From an uncultured Prevotella sp. (GTDB taxonomy: Bacteria > Bacteroidota > Bacteroidia > Bacteroidales > Bacteroidaceae), in the NCBI GenBank assembly GCA_902497035.1, contig CABVDL010000006.1, positions 1-50,451 of the forward strand: a stretch of DNA of 50,451 nt. Direction: 5' to 3'. The position numbers and the translations under genes were made by a program. Below the pieces are notes generated by a model that worked only from the letters and a program-made list of their open reading frames with translations, did not search any database and was not told the origin of the DNA. Shown in pieces: positions 33,518 to 41,310 of the stretch; position 1 is the stretch's first letter; every line of letters starts with the position of its first letter.

Positions 33518-36500
33518 TTAGAAGGAGAGGTTGATTCCCATTACGACCTGCCTCATCGAGGGGTAGGTCACCGATCCTGACGCCTCAGGGTCAATACCGT
33601 GGTAGTTGGTGAAGGTGAAGAAGTTCTCAAGGCTGCCATAAACCCTGACGCGGTCGAGTCCGATTTTGTTGGTCAGATAGTGGGGTATGGTGTAGCCCAA
33701 CTGGATATTCCTGATCTTTACAAACGACTTGTTCTCAAGGTAGAGGTCGCAAATCTGAATGTTCCGCTGGTAGTTGGACGGGAGGAGACGGGGATAGGTG
33801 GCATCAGTCCGGCCTTCGTACCACCGGCCGTCGACGACCCGCTTGCTGAGCTGGAAGCCCAGCTCCACGACGGGCATGTTGAAACCCTTGGTCAGCCAGA
33901 ACGTCTTGCCGCCGAACTGCCCCTGGGCGAACAGTGAAAAGTCGAAGCCTTTCCAGGTGGCGTCAAAGGTGAGGCCGGCCAGGTAGGGACACTGGTTGTC
34001 GCCCTTGATTTCCTTGTCGTTGTAGTCGATGATGCCGTCTCCGTTGACATCCTTATAGAGAATGTCGCCCATCGCGGGCGTGCCGGTGGCCGCAAATGGG
34101 TCTTTCTTGTTTCCATTCTCGTCGAGGGGCGCATTGTCTATCATTTCCTGTACCTTTGCCAGGTCGTCGTCGGTCTGCACAATGCGGTCAACCACCATGG
34201 TGTAGAGGGCATTGATGCTGTGGCCTTCCCAAATCACCTTGGCCGCATTAATCGACATGCCGGCCTTGTCCTTGCCCTTGTACTTGGTCACCCGGTTTTT
34301 GACATAGCTGAAGTTGCCGCTGATGCCGTAGCTGAAGTCGCCGATACGGTCCCTCCACGACAGGGTAGTCTCAATACCGTTGTTGGTGACCACGGCGCTG
34401 TTGGTCTTTGGGATGGAGGCGCTGCCGTGCACGGCGGGAGCGGGGAGATTGATGAGAATGTTGGACGTGCGCTTGTTGAAATAGTCAATTGTACCGTTGA
34501 GCCGATTGTTGAACAGGCCGAAGTCAACGCCGAAGTTCAGCACGTGGGTCGTTTCCCAGGTCATTTTCGGGTTGGCGATGGCGTTGCGGGCCAGGCCCAC
34601 CACCATCTGGTCGGCCAGACTGTAGTTGTTGCCCACACCGTTGGTGGTGTAGAGTGACTGGTAGTCGTAGTTGCCGACGGCATTGTTGCCCAGCGAGCCG
34701 TAGGAGGCGCGCAACTTCAGGTTGGACAACTGGCCGTTGAGAATGCCCTGCATGAATTTCTCCTGGCTGATGCGCCATCCTGCGGATATGGAGGGGAAGT
34801 AGCCCCACCGCCTGCCTTTGGCAAAGCGTGAAGAGCCGTCGGCGCGGAGGTTGGCCTCCAAGAGGTATTTCTCGTCCCAGTTCAGGTTGATGCGCCCGAA
34901 GAACGAGCGCATGGACCACTCGCTGCGGTTGCCGCTGGCACTGGCCTCGCCCGTGGCGGCAGAGATGACGTCGAGCGACGGGTCGATGAGGTCGTATTTC
35001 GTTGCCGAGAACGCGTCGGTGCGGTACAGCTCATTGCTTGCACCTGCCATGACCCCGATGTCGAGCTTATCGAATACCTTATTATTATAGCGCGCCACGA
35101 GATCGTTGAAGTAGCGGTCGGTTTTCTGGCTCGTGTTGGTCACGTAGTATTGGCCCGCCACGCTGTTGTCGAGGCCGGTCCAGAGATCGATGAGCTCCGG
35201 GTACTCCGGCTTCTTGGTCACTTTCTGGTCAATCATCTCATAGTTGAAGCTGCCTGTAAGCGAGAAGCCCTTAAAGGGTCGCAGCGTGGCCACGAAGCGT
35301 GGCCTGAGATTGGTGATGCGGTTTTTGCCCGAAAAGGCATAGAGCATGCGCACGGGGTTGTTGGTGTTGGCGGTAGTGGCTTCCTCCGGGTTGGAGCCCA
35401 TGGTGAAGCGTCCCTGCTGGTCGCGATAGACCATGCCCGGAGTGCTTGCTCCGCATAACGTGAACATCTGGGCCATGTAGTTGTAGCCCGGCTGCATGTC
35501 GGAGAGGTAGCCGTTGAGGTTAAGCCCGAGCGTTATCCATGGCCTGATGTCGGCCTCCACGTTCATCCTCATGGTGTATTTCTTCAGTCCGGAGTTGTCA
35601 AGTACGCCCGGATTGTCGTTGTAGCCGAGTGAGGAGTAGAAGCGCAGCTTGTCGGTGCCGCCTGACATGGAGACAATGTGGTTCTGCATGGCACCGGTCT
35701 TGAACAGCGCGTCCATCCAGTTGGTGTTGGGATAGAGCCAGTGGTCGGTGGCGTTGCGCCACGTGTCGATGGTCGTCTGCGAGAATGGGGCCGCCATGCC
35801 GCCGTTGGTATAGCCCTCGTTGACAAGCTCCATGTAGTCGGCATAGTTGCTGACGGGCTCAAAGTTCTTTCTCACGCTCTCAAACGAGACGTAGCCGTTG
35901 TAATCGACCTTCACACGCCCTGTCTTTCCTTTTTTGGTTGTAATCAGAATGACACCATTGGCGGCACGCGAGCCGTAGATGGCAGCCGAGGAGGCATCCT
36001 TAAGTACGGAGACGCTCTCGATGTCCTGCGGGTTGACCGTGTTGAATGCCGACTCCACGCCGTCGATGATGACTAAGGGGTTGGAGTTGTTCAGCGTGCC
36101 TTGGCCGCGGACGGTAAACGACAGGTTGTCATTGCCCGGCTGAAATGATGACGACACAACGTTGAGTCCCGGCACCTGGCCCACGAGGGCTTGGGTGACG
36201 TTGGTAAAAGGACGGCTTTCAGTCAGCTCGCCGATGTTGACGGACGAGACGGCACCGGTCATATCGACCTTCTTCTGTGTGGCGTAGCCCACGGCCACCA
36301 CCTCGTCGAGTACGTGGGAGTCCTCCTGCATGACGATGTCCATGCGGCTTCTGTCGCCGACCCTGACCTCCTTGTCGGAAAATCCCACGTAGGTGACGCG
36401 CAGGGTAGCCCCTGCCGGCACGTCGAGGGTGAAGCGCCCGTCGAGATCGGAGACGATGCCCTTGCCCGTTCCTTTAATTAGGACGCTGGCACCCACAACG

Positions 36501-36928
36501 GGCTCGCCATGCTCATCGGTGATGACGCCGGTGACCTTACGAGTAGCGCCGGTAGGGCGGGAGGCCTTGTCGGCCTTGTCCTGCGTGGTGGACTTGGGCG
36601 TTTTCTTGAGAATGACGATTGACTTGTCCGACACGATGCGGTAGGTTAGATTGCGGTTTTTAAGGCATCGGTCGAGGACGGCGCTCACCTTGGCCTTTTT
36701 CACGGAGAGGGTGATGTTTCTCTGGGCGTCAATCTCTGCGTCGAAATACGAGAAACGGTAGGTGGTCTGCCGCTCAATCTGATTGAAGACGTCGATGAGG
36801 GCGGCATTCTTCAGTCTCATGGTGATGAGATTGGACTGTGCCGATGCTCCCAAGGCGTTCCCTAACGTGAGCAATAGAAGGAACAATATGACCTTCCATG
36901 CCAATGGTTGTTTACTTTTCAATCTCAT
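33518..36928 (-). CDS. SusC-like TonB-dependent outer-membrane transporter with STN domain
   Basis: A 1136-residue glycan transporter. Signal peptide about 1-30; STN (secretin/TonB N-terminal) domain at about 33-105; carboxypeptidase-regulatory-like domain at about 130-215 (VTGVITDEHGEPVVGASVLIKG); TonB plug (VDMTGAVSSVN, VRGQGTLNNSNPLVIIDGV, ASSAAIYGSRAANGVILITT); then the beta-barrel ending in VVMGINLSF. The STN domain indicates signalling to an anti-sigma factor, and a FecR/ECF pair is encoded at the far end of the same region. It is the first gene of the utilisation operon. No TAnnTTTG box is visible in the 170 bp upstream, which would fit ECF control (inference). Confidence 0.94.
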   Translation of the reverse strand: MRLKSKQPLAWKVILFLLLLTLGNALGASAQSNLITMRLKNAALIDVFNQIERQTTYRFSYFDAEIDAQRNITLSVKKAKVSAVLDRCLKNRNLTYRIVSDKSIVILKKTPKSTTQDKADKASRPTGATRKVTGVITDEHGEPVVGASVLIKGTGKGIVSDLDGRFTLDVPAGATLRVTYVGFSDKEVRVGDRSRMDIVMQEDSHVLDEVVAVGYATQKKVDMTGAVSSVNIGELTESRPFTNVTQALVGQVPGLNVVSSSFQPGNDNLSFTVRGQGTLNNSNPLVIIDGVESAFNTVNPQDIESVSVLKDASSAAIYGSRAANGVILITTKKGKTGRVKVDYNGYVSFESVRKNFEPVSNYADYMELVNEGYTNGGMAAPFSQTTIDTWRNATDHWLYPNTNWMDALFKTGAMQNHIVSMSGGTDKLRFYSSLGYNDNPGVLDNSGLKKYTMRMNVEADIRPWITLGLNLNGYLSDMQPGYNYMAQMFTLCGASTPGMVYRDQQGRFTMGSNPEEATTANTNNPVRMLYAFSGKNRITNLRPRFVATLRPFKGFSLTGSFNYEMIDQKVTKKPEYPELIDLWTGLDNSVAGQYYVTNTSQKTDRYFNDLVARYNNKVFDKLDIGVMAGASNELYRTDAFSATKYDLIDPSLDVISAATGEASASGNRSEWSMRSFFGRINLNWDEKYLLEANLRADGSSRFAKGRRWGYFPSISAGWRISQEKFMQGILNGQLSNLKLRASYGSLGNNAVGNYDYQSLYTTNGVGNNYSLADQMVVGLARNAIANPKMTWETTHVLNFGVDFGLFNNRLNGTIDYFNKRTSNILINLPAPAVHGSASIPKTNSAVVTNNGIETTLSWRDRIGDFSYGISGNFSYVKNRVTKYKGKDKAGMSINAAKVIWEGHSINALYTMVVDRIVQTDDDLAKVQEMIDNAPLDENGNKKDPFAATGTPAMGDILYKDVNGDGIIDYNDKEIKGDNQCPYLAGLTFDATWKGFDFSLFAQGQFGGKTFWLTKGFNMPVVELGFQLSKRVVDGRWYEGRTDATYPRLLPSNYQRNIQICDLYLENKSFVKIRNIQLGYTIPHYLTNKIGLDRVRVYGSLENFFTFTNYHGIDPEASGSVTYPSMRQVVMGINLSF

Positions 36929-37106
36929 GGTTGCTATGTTTTTAGTCCATATTTAGGTTGTTTTACATCATTAAGACGGAGCCGTGCCCCGCGATGTCCC
37001 TTTCGGTGATTTGATTTAACATTTATTATCATCGAGGGCGGATGCCGGAGATGCCCACAATATAATAAGGTGTAGCAGACATTTTATTCACTTTTTACCC
37101 AAATTA
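36929..37106. other. upstream region of susC, no clear element seen
   Basis: AT-rich non-coding sequence between susC (-) and the promoter of the aromatic operon (+). I found no TAnnTTTG-type box on the minus strand. The susC promoter should lie here and may be of ECF type, whose consensus I cannot judge from one copy. Confidence 0.4.
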
Positions 37107-37138
37107 TTTGCGCGTTTGATAGAAAAGATATAATTTTG
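37107..37138 (+). promoter_or_regulatory. promoter of the aromatic amino acid operon
   Basis: TTTG at 37107-37110, a 20-bp spacer, TAATTTTG at 37131-37138: a complete match to the Bacteroidetes consensus. Transcription should start near 37145, 25 bases before the leader peptide start and 200 before pheA, giving room for the attenuator. Confidence 0.7.
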
Positions 37139-37169
37139 CAATCGAATTAATATTAAAACAACATTCACA

Positions 37170-37244
37170 ATGAAGTTTTACGCAGCATATTCCTATTTTT
37201 ACTTTTACTTTGCAAGAAATTGTGAAGCGGGAAGTTGCGTGTGA
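37170..37244 (+). CDS. Phe/Tyr-rich leader peptide (attenuator)
   Basis: A 24-codon ORF (ATG 37170, TGA 37242-37244) too short for normal gene finding. It carries four Phe (all TTT) and five Tyr codons, six of them consecutive at codons 9-14 (YFYFYF); further aromatic codons are at 3, 4 and 7. It contains no Trp. The last third reads ARNCEAGSCV. It lies between the operon promoter and an intrinsic terminator ahead of pheA, and the operon makes exactly Phe and Tyr. Codons for Glu-Ala-Gly (37224-37232) overlap a sequence complementary to the terminator 5' arm. It is therefore almost certainly a cis-acting leader peptide whose translation senses charged tRNA-Phe and tRNA-Tyr (inference from architecture). 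Confidence 0.8.
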   Translation: MKFYAAYSYFYFYFARNCEAGSCV

Positions 37245-37303
37245 ATTTCAACTTAAGACAAACGACAGTTAATCCGAAAGGTTTACATCATAGTCCCGCT
37301 TCA
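37223..37303 (+). promoter_or_regulatory. antiterminator pairing of the pheA attenuator
   Basis: Bases 37223-37232 (TGAAGCGGGA, inside the leader ORF) are perfectly complementary over 10 bases to 37294-37303 (TCCCGCTTCA), the 5' arm of the terminator. The two structures exclude each other. A ribosome stalled on codons 9-14 leaves 37223-37232 largely free; one that reaches the stop codon covers its 3' part. A small stem (37232-37237 with 37249-37254) may also tie up the segment when not translated. Confidence 0.75.
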
Positions 37304-37326
37304 GTATCTATTGAGGCGGGATTTTT
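37294..37326 (+). terminator. intrinsic terminator of the pheA attenuator
   Basis: A 10-bp stem (37294-37303 with 37312-37321; one T-G pair) with an 8-base loop followed directly by five T's. It stands between the leader peptide and pheA (ATG 37347), within the operon leader, where a terminator only makes sense as a regulated one. Confidence 0.82.
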
Positions 37327-37346
37327 GATTTGACAACAGCAAGACA

Positions 37347-38177
37347 ATGAAAAGAATAGCGATACAAGGCTACCGGGGCTCGTTCCACGACATTGCGGCC
37401 CATCAGTATTTCGAGGGTGAGCAGGTGCAGATTATCTGCTGCGCTACGTTCGAGGGCGTGTTCGAGCGCATCAGGCGCGATCCTACCATCATCGGCATGC
37501 TGGCCATCGAGAACACCATTGCCGGGTCACTGCTCCACAACTATGAGCTGCTGCGCGACAGCGGCACGTCGATAGTGGGCGAGCATAAGCTCCACATCAC
37601 CCACAGCATCTGCTGCCTGCCCGACGACGACTGGACGACGCTCCGCGAGGTACATTCCCATCCCGTGGCGCTCATGCAGTGCCGCGAATATCTTGCCAAT
37701 CACCCCGACCTGAAGGCTGTTGAGGCTGAGGACACGGCTGGAAGTGCGGAGTTCATCCACGACAAGCAGTGCCACGGATGGGCCGCCATCTGCCATGCCG
37801 ACGCGGCGGAGATGTACGGGCTGAAAGTGCTAGAGAACCACATCGAGGACAACAAGCACAACTTCACGCGCTTCCTCGTCGTCAGCGACCCGCGCAAGGC
37901 CGATTTCCTCAGGCCGCTCAACGAGGCCGACAAGGCCAGCCTTGTGTTCTCGCTTCCCCACGAGGAGGGGTCGCTGTCGAAGGTCCTGACCATACTAAGC
38001 TTCTACGATATCAACCTTACCAAAATACAATCGCTGCCCGTCATCGGCCATGAGTGGGAATACTTGTTCTACGTCGATGTCACCTTCAACGACCTCATCC
38101 GTTACCGGCAGTCCATAGACGCCATAACGCCCCTGGTGAAAACATTGAAGATATTGGGTGAATACAAAGCATCTTAA
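37347..38177 (+). CDS. pheA: prephenate dehydratase with ACT domain
   Basis: A 276-residue monofunctional prephenate dehydratase, making phenylpyruvate for Phe. The catalytic domain covers about 1-180 (IQGYRGSFHDIAAHQYF, AIENTIAGSLLHNYELL, NFTRFLVV with the conserved Thr-Arg-Phe), followed by a C-terminal ACT domain at about 195-275 (HEEGSLSKVLTILSFYDINLTKIQSLP), the site where Phe inhibits the enzyme in this family; the usual ESRP motif reads QSLP here. No chorismate mutase domain is fused; that is supplied by the third gene. It is the first structural gene of the operon, 20 bp after the attenuator. Confidence 0.95.
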   Translation: MKRIAIQGYRGSFHDIAAHQYFEGEQVQIICCATFEGVFERIRRDPTIIGMLAIENTIAGSLLHNYELLRDSGTSIVGEHKLHITHSICCLPDDDWTTLREVHSHPVALMQCREYLANHPDLKAVEAEDTAGSAEFIHDKQCHGWAAICHADAAEMYGLKVLENHIEDNKHNFTRFLVVSDPRKADFLRPLNEADKASLVFSLPHEEGSLSKVLTILSFYDINLTKIQSLPVIGHEWEYLFYVDVTFNDLIRYRQSIDAITPLVKTLKILGEYKAS

Positions 38178-38190
38178 AACAGCAAAGACT

Positions 38191-39363
38191 ATGAGACCAG
38201 CAGAAAGAGTAAACAGCATACAGGAGTATTATTTCAGCCGGAAGCTCAAGGAGGTGGCGCGCCTCAACGCCGGTGGCCAGGACATCATATCGCTGGCTAT
38301 CGGCTCGCCCGACATGCCGCCCTCGCGGCAGACCATCGACAAGCTCTGCGAGGTGGCCCGCGACCCCAATGCCCACGGCTACCAGCCCACGAGCGGACTG
38401 CCTGAGCTGCACCACGCCATGGCGGGCTTCTACAAGCGCGTCTATGGCGTGGAGCTTGACCCGATGCGTGAGATACAGCCCATCATTGGCTCCAAGGAGG
38501 GCATCATGTACGTCACGCTCGCATTCTGCAACGACGGCGACGAGGTGCTCATACCCGACCCCGGCTACCCCACCTACACTGCCGTGAGCAAGCTCTTCGG
38601 CACGAGGATCGTCAACTACGACCTGCGCGAGGACAACGGCTGGCAGCCCGACTTCGACCAGCTCGAGCGCATGGACCTGAGCCGGGTGAGGGTGATGTGG
38701 GCCAACTATCCCAATATGCCGACGGGAGGCAACGCGCGCCGTGAGACCCTCGAGCGGCTCGTGGAGTTTGCCAGAAGCCATGATATACTCGTGGTCAACG
38801 ACAATCCCTATTCGCTCATACTCAACCAGCACCCTATGAGCATCATGCAGGTGCCAGGGGCCAAGGACTGCTGCGTGGAGTTCAACTCGATGTCGAAGAG
38901 CCATAACATGCCGGGCTGGCGGGTGGCCATGATGGTGAGCAACCCTGAGTATATATCGTGGATGTTCAAGATACAGAGCAACATAGAGAACGGAACGTTC
39001 CGGGGCATACAGCTCGCAGCGGCTGAGGCGTTCAACACCAACACGCCCGAATGGCACCGCGTGAACAACATTGAGAACTATCACCGCCGCCGCGTCATAG
39101 CCGAGGAGATCATGCGGGTCCTGGGCTGCACGTTCGACCCTTCGCAGGTGGGCATGTTCCTATGGGGCAAGATTCCCGACAAATACAATGATGTGGAGGA
39201 CCTTACCGAGGCCGTGCTGCATAAGGCCCGCGTCTTCATCACGCCTGGGTTTATCTTCGGCAACAATGGCCGCCGCTACATTCGCATCAGTCTCTGTGCG
39301 AAAGACGAAAAGATGAAAGAGGCTTTGGAAAGAATTAAAACAACAATAAAACAAGGTATATGA
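38191..39363 (+). CDS. PLP-dependent aminotransferase class I/II
   Basis: A 390-residue fold type I aminotransferase with the PLP lysine in NSMSKSHNMPGWRVAM and the conserved GYPTYTA and NYPNMPTGG segments. In this operon, between prephenate dehydratase and DAHP synthase, it probably transaminates phenylpyruvate and 4-hydroxyphenylpyruvate to Phe and Tyr (or prephenate). By sequence it could also be an LL-diaminopimelate aminotransferase-type enzyme. I start it at ATG 38191, 13 bp after pheA; the frame is open to a GTG at 38158 inside pheA, but conserved sequence begins after 38191. Its TGA overlaps the start of the next gene. Confidence 0.9.
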   Translation: MRPAERVNSIQEYYFSRKLKEVARLNAGGQDIISLAIGSPDMPPSRQTIDKLCEVARDPNAHGYQPTSGLPELHHAMAGFYKRVYGVELDPMREIQPIIGSKEGIMYVTLAFCNDGDEVLIPDPGYPTYTAVSKLFGTRIVNYDLREDNGWQPDFDQLERMDLSRVRVMWANYPNMPTGGNARRETLERLVEFARSHDILVVNDNPYSLILNQHPMSIMQVPGAKDCCVEFNSMSKSHNMPGWRVAMMVSNPEYISWMFKIQSNIENGTFRGIQLAAAEAFNTNTPEWHRVNNIENYHRRRVIAEEIMRVLGCTFDPSQVGMFLWGKIPDKYNDVEDLTEAVLHKARVFITPGFIFGNNGRRYIRISLCAKDEKMKEALERIKTTIKQGI

Positions 39364-40430
39364 TGGAATTGGAACTCGAACCCCTCAACTTGCCGTCAGA
39401 CAACGGCGAGAGACCTATCGTAATCGCAGGCCCGTGCTCGGCCGAGACCGAGGAACAAGTGATGACCACCGCCCGGCAGCTCGCCAACAAGGGCTGCCAC
39501 ATCTTCCGTGCGGGCGTGTGGAAGCCGCGCACCAAGCCGGGAGGTTTCGAGGGCAACGGCGAGGCAGCCCTGCCCTGGATGCAGGAGGTGAAGAAAGAGA
39601 CCGGCATGCTCACCGCCACCGAGGTGGCCACGCCGGAGCATGTGGAGCTTGCCAAAAAATACGGCATCGACATTCTGTGGGTGGGCGCGCGCACGTCGGC
39701 TAACCCCTTTGCCATGCAGGACCTGGCCGACAGCCTCAAGGGCTACGACGGCCCCGTGCTGGTAAAGAACCCCGTCAATCCCGACCTGGAGCTTTGGATT
39801 GGAGCCATGCAGCGCCTCAATCAGGCCGGCGTCAGTCGCCTCGGAGCCATACACCGCGGCTTCTCGAGCTATGACAAGAAGATTTACCGCAACCTCCCGA
39901 TGTGGCAGATTCCTATCGAGCTGCACCGCCGCATACCCAATCTGCCCATCATCTGCGACCCAAGCCATATCGGAGGCCGCCGCGACCTCATCGCGCCGCT
40001 CTGCCAGCAGGCCATGGACCTTGGCTTCGACGGACTCATCGTAGAGAGCCACTGCGACCCCGACTGCGCCTGGAGCGACGCCAAACAGCAGGTCACGCCC
40101 GACATCCTCGACTATATTCTCAGCCTCCTCGTGGTGAGGAGCGAGCATACTACGACCGAGGGCATACGGCAGCTGCGCAGCCAGATCGACGAGATCGACA
40201 ACCAGCTGATGGACCTCATGGCAAAGCGCCTGCGCGTATGCCGTGAGATAGGAACGTTTAAGAAAGAACACAATATGACCGTGCTGCAGGCCGGACGCTA
40301 CAGCGAGATACTTGAGAAGCGCGGAGCGCAGGCCTCGCTCTGCGGCATGTCGCCGGAGTTCGCTGCCCACGTGTTTGAGCTCATCCATGAGGAGAGCGTG
40401 CGCCAGCAGCTCCAAATAGTAAACGAATAA
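39360..40430 (+). CDS. bifunctional DAHP synthase (type I-beta) / chorismate mutase
   Basis: A 356-residue fusion. Residues about 15-255 are 3-deoxy-D-arabino-heptulosonate 7-phosphate synthase of the short type (VIAGPCSAETEEQV, RAGVWKPRTKPGGFEG, VKNPVNPD, CDPSHIGGRRD, ESHCDPDCAWSDA), the first step of the shikimate pathway. Residues about 265-350 are an AroQ-type chorismate mutase (LRSQIDEIDNQLMDLMAKRL, IGTFKKEHNM, RYSEIL). Entry and branch point enzymes are thus one polypeptide, with the mutase able to serve as a sensor for feedback control as in other fusions. Two ATGs (39360 and 39363) overlap the previous stop. Confidence 0.94.
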   Translation: MMELELEPLNLPSDNGERPIVIAGPCSAETEEQVMTTARQLANKGCHIFRAGVWKPRTKPGGFEGNGEAALPWMQEVKKETGMLTATEVATPEHVELAKKYGIDILWVGARTSANPFAMQDLADSLKGYDGPVLVKNPVNPDLELWIGAMQRLNQAGVSRLGAIHRGFSSYDKKIYRNLPMWQIPIELHRRIPNLPIICDPSHIGGRRDLIAPLCQQAMDLGFDGLIVESHCDPDCAWSDAKQQVTPDILDYILSLLVVRSEHTTTEGIRQLRSQIDEIDNQLMDLMAKRLRVCREIGTFKKEHNMTVLQAGRYSEILEKRGAQASLCGMSPEFAAHVFELIHEESVRQQLQIVNE

Positions 40431-40433
40431 GCC

Positions 40434-41216
40434 ATGAGGATACTCATAATGGGAGCCGGGAAAATGGGCTCCTTCTTCATCGACCTGCTCAGTTTCGACC
40501 ATGAGGTGGCCGTTATTGAGCGGGACCCGAGGCGAATGCGCTTCACCTACAACTGCCAGCGGTTTACGACGATGGACGAGGTGAGGGACTTTGCCCCGGA
40601 ACTGGTCATCAACGCCGTGACCGTGAAATACACCATTCCGGCCTTTGAGCAAATTCTGCCCTATCTTCCAGGCGACTGCATCATCTCCGACATATCGTCG
40701 GTGAAGACCGGCTACAAGGAGTTCTACGAGAAGGCGGGCCATCCCTACGTCTCTACTCACCCCATGTTCGGCCCGACGTTTGCCAACCTCAACCAGCTTT
40801 CTGAGGAGAACGCCATCATCATCAGCGAGGGCGACTACATGGGACGCATCTTCTTCAAGGACCTTTACCAGCGGCTCGGACTGCATATCTACGAGTACAC
40901 CTTCGAGGAACACGACAAGACCGTGGCCTATTCGCTGAGTATTCCGTTTGTCTCGACGTTTGTCTTCGCGGCAGTGATGAAGCATCAGGACGCGCCCGGC
41001 ACTACCTTCAAGCGGCACATGCGCATAGCCCGCGGAGTGCTTTCCGAGGACGATTATCTCTTGCAGGAGATACTTTTCAACCCCTATACCCACGACCAGG
41101 TGGCGCAGATACGCAGTGAGCTGAAGGAACTGCTGCAGATTATCGACAACAAGGACGCCGACGGCATGAGGGCGTATCTGACCAAGATAAGGCACAACGT
41201 GGCCATGCAGGATTGA
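40434..41216 (+). CDS. tyrA: prephenate dehydrogenase
   Basis: A 260-residue NAD(P)-dependent dehydrogenase making 4-hydroxyphenylpyruvate for Tyr. The Rossmann motif GAGKMG lies at 7-12 and the substrate-site STHPMFGPT near residue 108. It has no ACT domain, so Tyr feedback would act elsewhere (the attenuator leader contains Tyr codons). It starts 3 bp after the DAHP synthase-chorismate mutase gene and is the last gene of the operon; there is no clear terminator before the ffh promoter. Confidence 0.92.
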   Translation: MRILIMGAGKMGSFFIDLLSFDHEVAVIERDPRRMRFTYNCQRFTTMDEVRDFAPELVINAVTVKYTIPAFEQILPYLPGDCIISDISSVKTGYKEFYEKAGHPYVSTHPMFGPTFANLNQLSEENAIIISEGDYMGRIFFKDLYQRLGLHIYEYTFEEHDKTVAYSLSIPFVSTFVFAAVMKHQDAPGTTFKRHMRIARGVLSEDDYLLQEILFNPYTHDQVAQIRSELKELLQIIDNKDADGMRAYLTKIRHNVAMQD

Positions 41217-41280
41217 GCAACGGCTGACGCCGCAGCGCTAAATTTCCCCCTGCTATGTCGCTTGTTTGGAATATATTAGC

Positions 41281-41288
41281 TACCTTTG
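41281..41288 (+). promoter_or_regulatory. candidate -7 box of ffh
   Basis: TACCTTTG fits TAnnTTTG. Transcription starting near 41294 leaves a 17-base leader to the ATG at 41311, and excludes the upstream TTG start at 41266. Confidence 0.5.
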
Positions 41289-41310
41289 CACAAAAATAAG
41301 CAATAGTAAT

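Noticed and set aside
38158..38190. GTG start of the aminotransferase inside pheA
   Set aside because: The ATG at 38191 begins the family-like sequence and gives normal spacing to pheA.
39396..41195. Long open frame of 599 codons on the minus strand across the DAHP synthase and tyrA genes
   Set aside because: It is antisense to two clearly conserved enzymes, and its His/Val/Leu/Arg-rich composition is that of a mirror frame in GC-rich genes.
41266..41310. TTG start of ffh 15 codons upstream
   Set aside because: It lies upstream of the likely transcription start, and MFENLTDRLE is the conserved N-terminus.
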